Shown here: positions 42,949 through 52,241 of the stretch, piece by piece
Position numbering within the stretch: position 1 is the stretch's first letter
How the letters are laid out: every line of letters begins with the position of its first letter
Source: Halopolyspora algeriensis
Lineage (GTDB): Bacteria; Actinomycetota; Actinomycetes; Mycobacteriales; Pseudonocardiaceae
Assembly: GCF_003337235.1 (NCBI RefSeq)
Contig: NZ_QPJC01000002.1
Span: 1-64,000 of the forward strand
DNA length: 64,000 nucleotides
Direction of reading: 5' to 3'
The notes under the pieces: model-generated
What the model saw: the letters and a program-made list of their open reading frames with translations, nothing else
What the model was told of the DNA's origin: nothing
Databases searched by the model: none
Made by a program: the position numbers and the translations under genes

Positions 42949-43914
42949 CTACGCGGAGTGGATGTCGCCGGTCAAAAAGACGGTGTTGTGCACCCCGTTG
43001 CGCCGCAGCGTCGAGAACAGCTCGGCCCGGTCGGCGGTGTATCCGTCCCACTGGTCGACGTTGTAGGGCACACCCTCCACGGGAGGAGTACCGGTGAGCT
43101 CGTGGAGCGCCTGTCGATCCCGAGTGGACAGATTGGAGGGGAATCGCACCGGGGCGATCATCACCGGGTTCCCGATGAGCTTCCACTGCGCCTCGGTGGT
43201 GGTCACCCCGTTGGTCAGCCAGGTCATCTGCGCGTCCCCGGTGATGGTGCGCGCGGGATCGTCGATATCCGGGTCGGCCGGGCCGGAGGCCTGCTTGCTG
43301 CGGTAGGTGCGCAGGTCGAGCATCGACAGCTGCGCCAGACCGCCGAACGTGAAGCGGCGGTAGAGGTAGTCGCCGAGATGCAGTACGAGATCGAGGTCGT
43401 CCCTTCTTGCGAGGTGGCGGTAGGCCGCGAAGTGACCGGCCTGCCAGTTCGAACAGGACACCACGCCCATCCGCAGCCGGGAGACGGCCGCTCCGCCGGC
43501 GGGGGCCGTGCGGGTGCGCCCGACCGGGGAGGTCTCGGCGCCGCACCGGAACCGGTACCAGTACCGGGTCGCGGGGTTCAGACCTCTGACGTCCACTTTC
43601 ACTGTGTGGTCGCGTCGGGCTCCGGTTCGGAGACTGCCCCGTGCCACGACCTGCCGGAACTGCTCGTCCGTGGCCACTTCCCACCGCACCGCGACGTCCG
43701 GGCCGTTCCCGGAACCCGGGGTGGCGTCCTCGGAGGGGGTGACCCGGGTCCACAGCAGCACGCTGTCGGGAAACGGGTCGCCGGAAGCCACTCCGTGCCG
43801 GAACGCCCGTCCGGTCGGGGCCGCGGCTGCGCCGGAGTTCGACAACGGGGTGGCGGCCACTCCGGCGACGAGCGCACCGACTTTCAACACGCCACGACGA
43901 TCCACGGGACTCAC
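42949..43914 (-). pseudogene. phoD: PhoD-type alkaline phosphatase, twice deleted
   Basis: An open frame of 321 codons with a Tat signal (DRRGVLKVGALVAG), a complete PhoD N-terminal domain and Cys134 of the metal site (VVSCSNWQAG). At residues 161-165 the GDYLY motif is joined directly to RRFTFGGLAQLSMLDLRTYRSKQ. In ordinary PhoD proteins 70-90 residues, including the catalytic DDHE stretch, lie between these motifs. The frame then stops right after TGDIHSA, losing the last 100-200 residues. Normal length is about 520-550. A functional phosphatase is unlikely although the reading frame is clean. Confidence 0.7.
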
Positions 43915-43975
43915 GCGGAGCAACCTGCCAAAGTGAACCCTGCTCGTATCACTCCTTCGGGGAGACTGTCGATCG

Positions 43976-46927
43976 CTATTCACCCGAGCGATGCTCCTGC
44001 TTCTCCGTTTTCGTCGGTTGCCGCCCGGGTCGTGTCGCCTGCCGTACCGGGGCGCCGACTTCGACGACCTGCTGGAACGTCGGCCGGTTGACCCAGTCGA
44101 TCTCCGGGATCGAGGTGAGCCCGAGTGGGGAGTGGACGATGGCGTCATCGGCAGGCACACGGCGCCAGCCCCGGACGGAAGGCGAGCCGAAGTCCTTTTC
44201 CAACTCACCGGCGACCGCCGACAGTGACTTCCACAGCGCGTGCCTGCACGCCTCGAGGTCACCACCGCCGCAGTATGTCGCTTGGAAGCGGTCGCGTACC
44301 GGCTCGTTCAGCACCTGCCGCAGGTCCTTGACGACGTGGCTGCCCGCACCGCCGTTGAAGGCGGAGCCGGTGTGGGTCAGTGGGGAATTGGCGATCGGGA
44401 TGCTCAGGGTCGCGAAGGTCTTCCCGAAGATCGCTTCGATCAGCTGCGACGAGGCGTTCGGGTTGGTTTCGGTGTCGGTTGTGGCATCCGGCGCGCCACC
44501 CCACCAGGCGTCCATGATCGCAATGGCCGCGGCGTGCTCGTAGCTGCCGTCGGCGTCGTGGTCGCGCCGGTGTCCCAGATCGTCGGCGGCCCAGGCCCGC
44601 AACCGGTTCCACATGTCCTGGGTGCGGGGATCGACACCGTCCGGGGCCTGGCGGCCCATCACCCGATGCAGCCACGGCATGATCTCCTGAGCGCGCAGGT
44701 CCGTGGTGCCGGCCAGTGCCATCACGTCGACCAGGTCGCCGCGGTCCACCGGCCCCTCGGCGAGTTTCGCCCGCAGTCGCTGTTGCAGCATGTCGCTGCG
44801 ATACACCGGCCCGTAGGCGAACTCGGCGTCGTTGGCCGCAAAGCCCGGAGCCTGCTTGTTGTTCCACGAGATCAGCGCGCCGTCCGGCGGGTTCACCGCA
44901 TGGGGCTGCTCGGCGAAACCGAGATGCCCCTCGTGGTCGAACTCGCCGGTGCCCCACACCGGCAGGTACGGGTCGATGCCGTCGGCCCGGTCGGGGCACT
45001 TGCACGAGTGCTGGTAGGCGATGTCGTCACCGTCGACGTAGAACCAGTTGAAGGTGTAGTCGATGCCCGTGCCCATCGCTTCCCGGAAGGCTTCGGTGCC
45101 GCCGGACATGAACTGCGGGTCGTTGACCCGGGAGAAGCCGACCGTGGAGGTCACCTCCGACCGGTACGTCGACCGGTCGGAGGTGATCGCGATCGGGGTT
45201 CCGTCGGTGGTCTTGCCTCGGGCGGTCAGGAAGCCGTAGTGCTCGGTGCGCTGCACTTCCTGGTTCCACACGATCTCGTCCGCCGTATCGATGCTCGGCA
45301 GTCCGCCTGCGCTGGGCTTGGCGACCACGGTGTGGTCGAACGACTCGATCGGCAGGCACCGCCCGTGGTGGCGGTATCCCATCGATCGCACGGTCGGTGT
45401 CCCGCCGCCGGGTTCGCACAGCTCGAGCGTCCAGGTGTCGACGTTGTCGGCCCCGGCCGAGGTCGCCGACCACGCGTAGTCGGTGCCGCGGCCCATCTGG
45501 ACGTAGAGGTCGGTGCCGGCGAAGGCCACGCCACGGGCGTCGATGCCGGGACCGTGGATGTCCTTTTCGACGAGCAGCTGCGGGCTGAAATACCCCGTCT
45601 GCGGACCGAAGACCGCGATCGGGTTCCCGCTGCCGGTGTGCTTGCCGCTGACCAGCAAAGCATTGCTCGCGGCCTGCTGGAAGGGCAGCCGGATCGTGCC
45701 GAGCGGGCCGTCGATGACGGCCGGTGCCCGCCGGCCGCTGTCGGCGGGATCCCAGCCGGTCTCGGCGGCTTCGGCGCCGTCGCCGCCCTCGGCCGGCGGT
45801 ACGGGTGCCGCGGAGACGATCGCGTCGACGAGGTCCTCGGGTTCCGGGGCGCCGGGCGCGATCGGTTGCAGCGTGCCGCAGTCGATCCGCGGTGTGGCGG
45901 CGGGATCGGTCGGCCCCGCGGCGGTCATGTACGGAAACCGCCGCTGTGTCGTGGTCGGTGCCTCGGCATCGTCGGCGAAGTGCAGATCGTCGAAGGTAAG
46001 CCGTGCTTGCTCGGCGCTGCCGGTGCTCTCGGACAGTGCTCGCAGGTTGCAGTAGTTGGCCAGCTCGGAGCCGCCGCCCTTGCCGAAGATGCCACCCACG
46101 AGCGAGGCGATCGCGACGATGTCGGTGAGCTTCCACTGTTCCGGTACCTGTTGCAGCGCGGGATATTCGGCGGGCAACTTGGTCGGGTCGGCGATCGCCT
46201 CACGGATGTAGGCGTTGACTCCCGCGCTGTAGGCCGTGGCGTCACGGTGGATGCGGCGCCCCATCGGACCGCGGTTGCGCAGCCGCTCGACCTGCTGCCG
46301 CAGGTCCTGCTCGGTGTAGGGCGCGACCGCCAGCTGGCTGCGGTCCATGGCGAGGTTGGCTGCCGAGGGGCCGAGGAATTCGGACAGGCGCGCGCGGCCG
46401 AGGTGACGCAACACGTCCATGAGGAACAGCCGGTCCTCGGCGGCCGTGTAGCCGGCGGCGAACATGGTGCCCTGGCGGGTGTCACCGAAGATGTGGGGCA
46501 CGCCGTGGCTCGCATCGCGCAGCACGACGACGTCGTCACGCCCGCCGGGACGGTAGCGGCGGGCGATGTCGCCGGGGGCTGCCCCGAACGAGGCGTCCTT
46601 GAAGTGCTCCAGCAGGTCGGCGTCGGTGAACCCCGGTGTGGCCTGCTCGTGGACGAGTTCCTCGTACCTCGCCAGCTGGTCCGTGACATGCGGAGGGTAG
46701 TGCCCGGTTCGGGCGGCGAGTGCCTCCGGCGCGTTGAGCGTGCCGTCCTGGCCCGGCGGCATGATGTTGACGAACCCGCCCGGGTCACCGAAGTCCCGGT
46801 AATGTCCGTCCACCTCGGTCGCCGCTGTGGTGATCTCCCCGGCGTGCGAGCGTGCTGCCGGCGCAGTGGGAGCGGAAAACCAGGCGGCGGCCAGAGCCAG
46901 GACGGTGACGGTGCGGGGCATGCGCAT
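43976..46927 (-). CDS. Secreted penicillin-acylase-family Ntn hydrolase
   Basis: A 983-residue precursor. A signal peptide (residues 1-25, AWFSAPTAPAARS) is followed by an alpha chain with VLRDASHGVPHIFGDT, then a spacer, then the beta chain starting at Ser421 in AASNALLVSGKHTGSGNPIAVFGPQTGY. Ser421 is the expected self-processing nucleophile. Such enzymes hydrolyse amides of acylated compounds, including N-acyl-homoserine lactones, lipopeptides and beta-lactams. The C-terminal tail is basic (PGRQPTKTEKQEHRSGE). It is followed by the phosphatase genes on the same strand and is divergent from the lipase gene. Confidence 0.87.
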   Translation of the reverse strand: MRMPRTVTVLALAAAWFSAPTAPAARSHAGEITTAATEVDGHYRDFGDPGGFVNIMPPGQDGTLNAPEALAARTGHYPPHVTDQLARYEELVHEQATPGFTDADLLEHFKDASFGAAPGDIARRYRPGGRDDVVVLRDASHGVPHIFGDTRQGTMFAAGYTAAEDRLFLMDVLRHLGRARLSEFLGPSAANLAMDRSQLAVAPYTEQDLRQQVERLRNRGPMGRRIHRDATAYSAGVNAYIREAIADPTKLPAEYPALQQVPEQWKLTDIVAIASLVGGIFGKGGGSELANYCNLRALSESTGSAEQARLTFDDLHFADDAEAPTTTQRRFPYMTAAGPTDPAATPRIDCGTLQPIAPGAPEPEDLVDAIVSAAPVPPAEGGDGAEAAETGWDPADSGRRAPAVIDGPLGTIRLPFQQAASNALLVSGKHTGSGNPIAVFGPQTGYFSPQLLVEKDIHGPGIDARGVAFAGTDLYVQMGRGTDYAWSATSAGADNVDTWTLELCEPGGGTPTVRSMGYRHHGRCLPIESFDHTVVAKPSAGGLPSIDTADEIVWNQEVQRTEHYGFLTARGKTTDGTPIAITSDRSTYRSEVTSTVGFSRVNDPQFMSGGTEAFREAMGTGIDYTFNWFYVDGDDIAYQHSCKCPDRADGIDPYLPVWGTGEFDHEGHLGFAEQPHAVNPPDGALISWNNKQAPGFAANDAEFAYGPVYRSDMLQQRLRAKLAEGPVDRGDLVDVMALAGTTDLRAQEIMPWLHRVMGRQAPDGVDPRTQDMWNRLRAWAADDLGHRRDHDADGSYEHAAAIAIMDAWWGGAPDATTDTETNPNASSQLIEAIFGKTFATLSIPIANSPLTHTGSAFNGGAGSHVVKDLRQVLNEPVRDRFQATYCGGGDLEACRHALWKSLSAVAGELEKDFGSPSVRGWRRVPADDAIVHSPLGLTSIPEIDWVNRPTFQQVVEVGAPVRQATRPGRQPTKTEKQEHRSGE

Positions 46928-47208
46928 GCTCCTGAGCGGTCCGGTATTCGGCTGTCCGGTGGCTCGCCCGCAAGCCGGGAGCTGGCCTCGCGGCAGGGCG
47001 ATCGTGCGGCCTCGTGTGGCAGAAGATCGTGCCGGACCCGACCGCGGCCGGGCAAGAGGCGAATCAGGTGATCGACGGCAGGATCATCACCCGGCTCCGA
47101 AAGCGCCCTGCTCGCGCTCTTGTGGCCTCTTTCGACCGTGTCCTTATCGGACTGCTGAATCCGGGTGAGGCGGCGTCACGTCCGGCAGTGTGATTCGTTG
47201 CACTCGGC

Positions 47209-48171
47209 ATGGGCAGTAGTGGATTCCGATTGTTCGCGGTCCTCGCGATGACGTTCTCGTTTCTGGTCGGCGGGATGCTTCCGGCTCATGCCGGTGACGG
47301 GCCGGCGCTGCGGACCCCACAGTGGAGGCTGGAGCAGGCTCTGGAGTGCGGCGAGAAGGTCGCGAGCGCCGAGCGGACACCGGTGATCCTGGTTCACGGG
47401 ACGGGAGCGACACCGGAGGAGAACTGGTCGGGCGGTTACGTGCAGGCGCTGCCGCGGGCGGGTTTCCCGGTGTGCACCGTGGAACTGCCCGAGCGGGCAC
47501 TGGTCGACCTGCAGGTCTCCGCGGAGTACGTCGTCCACGCGATCCGAGAGGTGTACGAGCTCAGCGGCCGAGAGGTCGGTCTCGTCGGGCACAGCCAGGG
47601 CGGTCTGCATCCGGTGTGGGCACTGCGCTTCTGGCCAGACCTGGCCGACATGGTCGAGGATTCGATCGGGCTGGCCGCGCCCTATGGTGGCACCGCCGCG
47701 GCGAACGCGGATTGTGGCGACGGTTCCTGCGTGACCGCCTACTGGCAGATGCGGCGCGGGGCGGACTACATCACGGCATTGCGGCGGCAATCCCCGCCTG
47801 CGGGAGTGGCCTACACCTCGATCGGCACCCGCACCGACGAGCTCGTGCAGCCCGCACCGGAGGCGACGCACCTTCCGGGCGCGCGCAACATCTTCGTGCA
47901 GGATGTCTGCCCCGCCCGGCCGGTCGACCACCTCGCGATGGCTTTCGACGCGGCCGGTTACGCGCTGGTGCTGGACGCGCTCACTCATCCCGGCCCTGCC
48001 GAGGTATCCCGGATTTCGCCGCTGGTGTGCACGCGGCTGTTCGGTCCGGACATGGACCCGCCGCGGGTCCTGCTCGGTGGCCTGTCGTATCTCGAGGCCG
48101 AGACCAGCAGGACCATTGAGGGCTATCCGGAGCGTGACAGTGAGCCGCGGCTGCGCCCCTATGCCCGATGA
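47209..48171 (+). CDS. Secreted lipase of the Candida lipase B-like type
   Basis: A 320-residue alpha/beta hydrolase with an N-terminal signal peptide (LFAVLAMTFSFLVGGMLPAHA, cleaved near residue 28). The segments TPVILVHGTGATPEENW (oxyanion), GLVGHSQGG with nucleophile Ser129, TRTDELVQP (Asp) and PVDHLAMAF (His) are visible. Paired Cys residues suggest disulfides, fitting export. It probably hydrolyses triacylglycerols or esters outside the cell. The 281 bases before it, shared with the acylase gene, show no clear promoter. Confidence 0.83.
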   Translation: MGSSGFRLFAVLAMTFSFLVGGMLPAHAGDGPALRTPQWRLEQALECGEKVASAERTPVILVHGTGATPEENWSGGYVQALPRAGFPVCTVELPERALVDLQVSAEYVVHAIREVYELSGREVGLVGHSQGGLHPVWALRFWPDLADMVEDSIGLAAPYGGTAAANADCGDGSCVTAYWQMRRGADYITALRRQSPPAGVAYTSIGTRTDELVQPAPEATHLPGARNIFVQDVCPARPVDHLAMAFDAAGYALVLDALTHPGPAEVSRISPLVCTRLFGPDMDPPRVLLGGLSYLEAETSRTIEGYPERDSEPRLRPYAR

Positions 48172-48320
48172 GGCGGGCAGCGCTGTTCTCTGCTGAGGGC
48201 ATGCCTGCCTGATCACGATGAACGGCAGTTTTGCCTCGGTCGATCGCGGGGCTGGCCGCGACGTGCGTCCGGCGCCAGTAATGTCCGGCTGCGGGAAGAG
48301 GTGCCAGTCGAGGGGGACCC

Positions 48321-49037
48321 GTGGCCGTGTGGATGTTGCTGCTTGCCGGAGTGATCGTGCTGGCCGGCGCCGTCGTGCAGGGCTCCGTGGGTTTCGGGAT
48401 GAACCTCGTCGCGGCACCGCTGCTGGCGATCGCCGACCCGATCCTGGTGCCCGTGCCGCTGTTGCTGGTGTCCTCGGCATTCGCGCTGCTGCCCGTGCTG
48501 CGCGAACGGAGTCACACGGATTGGCACGGCGTGGGCTGGGGGATGCTCGGCCGGGTGCCCGGTACGGCACTGGGCGTGGCGGCGCTGGCGCTGCTTCCGG
48601 CGCGGTGGGTGGCGATCCTGATCGGTGTGGTCGTGCTGATCTCGGTGGGGCTGTCCCTGCTGGCCTGGCGTCCCAGGCCGACGCGGCCCGCCCTGCTCAC
48701 TGCGGGCATGGCCAGCGGCACGTTCGGGACTGCCGCCGCGATCGGGGGACCGCCGATCGCGCTGGTCTATCAGCACACCGCCGGCCCGACCGTGCGGTCC
48801 ACGCTGGGGGCCTACTTCGCCGGGGGCTCGGTGCTGTCGATCCTGGCGCTCTCGTTGGGCGGGCAGGTCCACGCTGACCAGCTGCTGGCGGCGCTGGCCC
48901 TGTTCCCGTTCGCCGTGACCGGTTTCCTGATCTCCGGGCCCCTGCGCAAGGTGCTCGACGCGGGCCGCACCCGGCCCGCGCTGCTGGTCGTGGCCGCCCT
49001 GAGTGCTCTGGCTCTGCTGCTCAAGGCCATTCTCTGA
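48321..49037 (+). CDS. TauE/SafE family sulfite/anion exporter
   Basis: A 238-residue membrane protein with eight hydrophobic segments and the duplicated TauE pattern (GAVVQGSVGFGMNLVAAPLLAIADP, and GMASGTFGTAAAIGGPPIALVYQH). These proteins move sulfite, sulfoacetate or other organic anions. AGGGGG lies a few bases before the GTG. There is no sulfur-metabolism gene next to it, so the substrate is open. Confidence 0.82.
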   Translation: MAVWMLLLAGVIVLAGAVVQGSVGFGMNLVAAPLLAIADPILVPVPLLLVSSAFALLPVLRERSHTDWHGVGWGMLGRVPGTALGVAALALLPARWVAILIGVVVLISVGLSLLAWRPRPTRPALLTAGMASGTFGTAAAIGGPPIALVYQHTAGPTVRSTLGAYFAGGSVLSILALSLGGQVHADQLLAALALFPFAVTGFLISGPLRKVLDAGRTRPALLVVAALSALALLLKAIL

Positions 49038-49149
49038 CCACCCCCGGATCCCGCCGGGCTCGCTCGCCGCCCTCCGTGTCGCACCCGGGACGCGCACCCG
49101 AGGCACGTGTGCTGTGCGCGGCGCGGTGGCTCCTGGTAGAAGCACGGTC

Positions 49150-49575
49150 ATGCAGACAATGTCCGAACAGCAGTGGCGGGAATTCGCCCTGCACGGCACC
49201 CGCACCGGCAAGCTCGCCGTGACCAGGGCCAATGGTGCCCCGCACGTCACCCCGGTGTGGTTCACCATGGACGGCGATCACGTCGTGTTCACCACAGCGG
49301 TCACCTCGGTCAAGGGCAGAGCGCTGCGGCACGAGCCGCGATTCGCCCTGTGCGTCGACGACGACGCGCCGCCGTACTCGTTTGTGCTGATCCGGGCACA
49401 GGCGCAGTTGTTCGAGGACACCGAGCAGCTGCTGCGGTGGGCCACTGTGCTCGGCGGGCGCTACATGGGTGCCGAACGTGCCGAGGAGTTCGGCAGACGC
49501 AACGCGGTTCCCGGCGAGTACCTGGTCCGTGGGCGGATCACCGAGGTGACCGCACTGGCCGGAATCGCGGACTGA
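49150..49575 (+). CDS. PPOX class, probably F420-dependent oxidoreductase
   Basis: A 141-residue split-beta-barrel flavin/deazaflavin-binding protein (GTRTGKLAVTRANGAPHVTPVWFTMDGDHVVFTT). The Rv1155/Rv2991-like length and pattern suggest F420 rather than FMN. A second ATG three codons in (49159) is possible. Family members act on biliverdin-like or other substrates; the substrate here is unknown. It is monocistronic and ends just before the ABC-F promoter. Confidence 0.78.
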   Translation: MQTMSEQQWREFALHGTRTGKLAVTRANGAPHVTPVWFTMDGDHVVFTTAVTSVKGRALRHEPRFALCVDDDAPPYSFVLIRAQAQLFEDTEQLLRWATVLGGRYMGAERAEEFGRRNAVPGEYLVRGRITEVTALAGIAD

Positions 49576-49635
49576 CCGGCCCTGGGGCAGGCGAGCTGTG
49601 CGCGAATACCTGTGCAACCACGGTGGGGATTCGAG

Positions 49636-49666
49636 TTGACACCGCCGCAGCGGGCACGGTTATTCT
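49636..49666 (+). promoter_or_regulatory. Vegetative-type promoter of the ABC-F gene
   Basis: A consensus -35 TTGACA (49636-49641) is followed after 19 bases by TATTCT (49661-49666); GGTTAT at 49659 gives a 17-base spacer. Transcription would start at about 49673-49676, at or just before the ATG of a four-codon ORF. Confidence 0.6.
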
Positions 49667-49675
49667 GAACGCACT

Positions 49676-49687
49676 ATGAAGAACTGA
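49676..49687 (+). promoter_or_regulatory. Leaderless mini upstream ORF (Met-Lys-Asn-stop)
   Basis: ATGAAGAACTGA begins 9-15 bases after the -10 element, so the ATG may be at the 5' end of the mRNA. The short ORF precedes a hairpin and the ABC-F gene, as expected for a sensor of stalled ribosomes. Confidence 0.45.
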
Positions 49688-49715
49688 CATCGAGTCCGGC
49701 CCGCGCCCGAGGCCT

Positions 49716-49736
49716 GCGCGAGCGTTGCTCTCGCGC
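49716..49736 (+). terminator. Hairpin with following T-run in the ABC-F leader
   Basis: GCGCGAG (49716-49722) pairs with CTCGCGC (49730-49736), followed by GTTTCC. It lies between the mini ORF and the gene start at 49787, and may be an attenuating terminator. Confidence 0.5.
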
Positions 49737-49786
49737 GTTTCCGTGCCCGGCGGGTATCCCTACCGCACTCCGGTCGGTGCTCCTCG

Positions 49787-51400
49787 ATGTCTGCTTCCGC
49801 TCTGCTCGCTCGTGATCTCGCCAAGTCCTACGGACACATCCGCGTTTTCGACGGTGTGTCGATCACCGCCGCGCCGGGCCGTCGCATCGGGCTGGTCGGT
49901 GACAACGGCGTCGGCAAATCCACCCTGCTGCGCCTGCTCGCCGGTGTGGAAGACCCCGATGCCGGGGAGATCACCCGCCCCGATGATGCCGGGTTCCTGC
50001 ACCAGGAGCTGCCCTTCGACCTCGCCGGCACGGTCGGTGACGTGCTCGAGGACGCGCTGGCTCCGCTGCGCGCCGCCGAACGCGAACTCGCCGAAACGGC
50101 CGAGGCGCTGACCCGGCGGCCGGACGATGCCGACCTGCTGGCGACCTATGGACGGTGTCTGGAGTGGGCCCAGGTCCACGAGGTCTGGGACGCCGACCAT
50201 CGTGCCGGGAGGGTCCTCGACGGACTGGGGCTGGAGGGCGTCTCGCGGCAGCGAGTGCTGGCCACCCTGTCCGGTGGCCAGCGGTCCCGACTCGGGCTGG
50301 CCGCGTTGTTGCTGCGGCAACCTGGTGCCCTGCTGCTGGACGAGCCGACCAACCACCTCGACGATGCCGCGATCTCCTTCCTGCAACGGCATCTGTGCGA
50401 CCTGCCGGGTGTGGTGGTGCTGGCCAGCCACGACCGGGTGTTTCTCGACGCGGTGTGCACCGACATCGTCGATATGGATCCCGGACTCGACGGGCCGACC
50501 CGCTACGGCGGTGCGTTCTCGGACTACCTGCGAGCCAAACACGCCGAACGGGCGCGCTGGGAACAGCGTTATGCCGCCGAGCAGGACGAGTTGGATCAGC
50601 TCCGGCACGCGGTGGCGGTCACCGCACGCAACGTCAGCCACGGTGCTGCGCGTGGCAACACCAGCAAGTTGGCCTACGACTACAAGGGTGCCCGGGTGGA
50701 GAAGCAGGTTTCCCGGCGGGTGCGCGACGCGCGGCAGCGCCTGGAGGAACTGGACCGCAGGCAGGTGCCCAAACCTCCCGCGCCGCTGCGCTTCGCCGCC
50801 GCGCTGACCAGTGCCGCCACGACCGGCGACGTGAGCGTGCAGGTGCGCCGGGCAGGGGTGCGCGGTCGACTGTGGATCGACGAGCTCGACCTGTCCGGTG
50901 ACGGTCGCCTGCTGATCACCGGCCCGAACGGTGCGGGCAAGTCGAGCCTGCTGTACCTGCTGGCCGGGTGGCTGCACCCGGAGTCGGGCACGGTGTGGCA
51001 CCGTCGCGGTCTCCGGGTCGGTCTGCTGGAGCAGGATGTGGTTTTCGCCGACGGTGCCCGCACACCACGCCGGGTTTATGCGGAATCCACGTCCGGGCGT
51101 GGTGACGTTCCCGCCTTGTCCGAGCTCGGGCTGCTGCCCCCTCGGGACATCGATCGTCCGGTGGGGACGCTGTCGGTGGGGCAGCGGCGCCGGTTGGCGC
51201 TGGCGACGCTGATCGCCGACCCGCCGCGAGTGTTGCTGCTGGACGAGCCGACCAACCACCTGTCGTTGACCCTGGCGAGCGAGCTGGAGGAGGCGCTGCG
51301 TACGGCGCCGGGGGCGACCGTGGTGGCCAGCCACGACCGGTGGCTGCGCCGCCGCTGGGATGGTGCGAGTCTGGCCCTGGTCTCCGGCAGGATCGCCTGA
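49787..51400 (+). CDS. ABC-F family ribosome-protection-type ATPase
   Basis: A 537-residue soluble protein of two ATPase cassettes. Walker A sites are GDNGVGKST (about 38) and GPNGAGKSS (about 380), signatures LSGGQRSR (about 161) and LSVGQRRR (about 462), and both Walker B sites read LLLDEPTNHL. A linker rich in Arg and Gln lies between. There are no membrane segments. Antibiotic-resistance ABC-F proteins (TlrC/OleB/LmrC group) displace macrolides, lincosamides or related drugs from the ribosome. The leader with a mini ORF and hairpin supports drug-inducible control. Self-resistance or intrinsic resistance cannot be told apart. Confidence 0.87.
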   Translation: MSASALLARDLAKSYGHIRVFDGVSITAAPGRRIGLVGDNGVGKSTLLRLLAGVEDPDAGEITRPDDAGFLHQELPFDLAGTVGDVLEDALAPLRAAERELAETAEALTRRPDDADLLATYGRCLEWAQVHEVWDADHRAGRVLDGLGLEGVSRQRVLATLSGGQRSRLGLAALLLRQPGALLLDEPTNHLDDAAISFLQRHLCDLPGVVVLASHDRVFLDAVCTDIVDMDPGLDGPTRYGGAFSDYLRAKHAERARWEQRYAAEQDELDQLRHAVAVTARNVSHGAARGNTSKLAYDYKGARVEKQVSRRVRDARQRLEELDRRQVPKPPAPLRFAAALTSAATTGDVSVQVRRAGVRGRLWIDELDLSGDGRLLITGPNGAGKSSLLYLLAGWLHPESGTVWHRRGLRVGLLEQDVVFADGARTPRRVYAESTSGRGDVPALSELGLLPPRDIDRPVGTLSVGQRRRLALATLIADPPRVLLLDEPTNHLSLTLASELEEALRTAPGATVVASHDRWLRRRWDGASLALVSGRIA

Positions 51401-51428
51401 GAAAGTGTGCGGATTGGCGTGTGTGGTG

Positions 51429-51454
51429 GGGCGGAATCGACATCGATTCCGCCC
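51429..51454. terminator. Intrinsic bidirectional terminator
   Basis: GGGCGGAATCGA (51429-51440) and TCGATTCCGCCC (51443-51454) form a perfect 12-bp stem, followed by GGTTTT. It sits between the convergent ABC-F and dienelactone hydrolase genes. Confidence 0.88.
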
Positions 51455-51482
51455 GGTTTTCGCGGCCGAGAACCTGTTCTGC

Positions 51483-52241
51483 TCACTTCACGTGGGTCGC
51501 GAAGAACCGCGTGGTGGCCTCCCAGGAGTCGAGCGCGGCTGCGCTGTCCGGGCCGTCGTTGAGGAGCCCGCGCAGGAAGCCGTGCCCGACACCCGGGTAG
51601 ATGGTGTGGTCGTAGGAAGCCCCGGAAGCGCGCATGGTGTCGCGGAATTGGTGCATCTGGTCGGTGCCGATGTAGTCACTGTCGCCCCAGAACGCGAGCA
51701 CGTTGCCGGTGATGTGGTCGGTGAGGTCGATGGGACGTGGCACGGGGTCGGGATTCGGGTTGGACACGCCGAAGGGGAAGGCGTAGTAGCAGGCGGTTTC
51801 GAGATCGTCGCGCCGGGCGGCCAGGTCGAGGGCCAAGGTGCCGCCGAGGCAGAACCCGAGTGTGCCGAGCCGGGTACCGGTTGTCTCGGGCTGCCGGGAC
51901 AACCAGTCCAGAGCTGTGTCGAGGTCGTGCAGCGCACTGCGCTCGCTGAGCCGGGAGTGGCGGGCGAAGGCCTCGTCGCGGGTGTCTTCGGTGAGACCGC
52001 CTTGCCGGAAAAAGTAGTCGACGAGTAGTACCACGTACCCGTCGCCGGCAAGTCGGTCCGCGATCGCCTGGTAAAAGGGTGTCGGCCCGTAGATATCGGT
52101 GATGAGCACAATCCCGGGACCGGACCCGTCGAGCGGTGTGTAGCAGGTCGACGGGAGAGCCTCGCCGGAATCCAGCGGTATGTGCACCTGCTGCGACGGC
52201 ATGCCGAGGTCGTACGGGGGCGTGTCATGGCGGTGGCACAT
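51483..52241 (-). CDS. Dienelactone hydrolase family protein
   Basis: A 252-residue hydrolase with the triad of dienelactone hydrolases: Cys131 in LGFCLGG, Asp in WGDSDYIG and His in GVGHGF. The N-terminus has the expected Glu/oxyanion strand (GIVLITDIYGP). The enzyme opens dienelactones to maleylacetate in modified ortho pathways. It is transcribed away from the phenol/catechol operon across a 669-base promoter region. AAGGAAA precedes the ATG. Together with the maleylacetate-reductase remnant at 57329 it hints at an older haloaromatic route. Confidence 0.83.
   Translation of the reverse strand: MCHRHDTPPYDLGMPSQQVHIPLDSGEALPSTCYTPLDGSGPGIVLITDIYGPTPFYQAIADRLAGDGYVVLLVDYFFRQGGLTEDTRDEAFARHSRLSERSALHDLDTALDWLSRQPETTGTRLGTLGFCLGGTLALDLAARRDDLETACYYAFPFGVSNPNPDPVPRPIDLTDHITGNVLAFWGDSDYIGTDQMHQFRDTMRASGASYDHTIYPGVGHGFLRGLLNDGPDSAAALDSWEATTRFFATHVK

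Noticed and set aside
41586-46927. The phosphodiesterase, phoD and acylase genes as one phosphate-starvation operon
   Set aside because: No PHO-box-like repeats were found upstream, the acylase is unrelated to phosphate, and gaps of 60-70 bases alone do not prove one operon.
44240-47071. A 943-codon plus-strand frame
   Set aside because: It is antisense to the penicillin-acylase-type gene, which has a signal peptide and the Ser421 processing site. The frame has repetitive Val/Gly/Arg composition typical of shadows.
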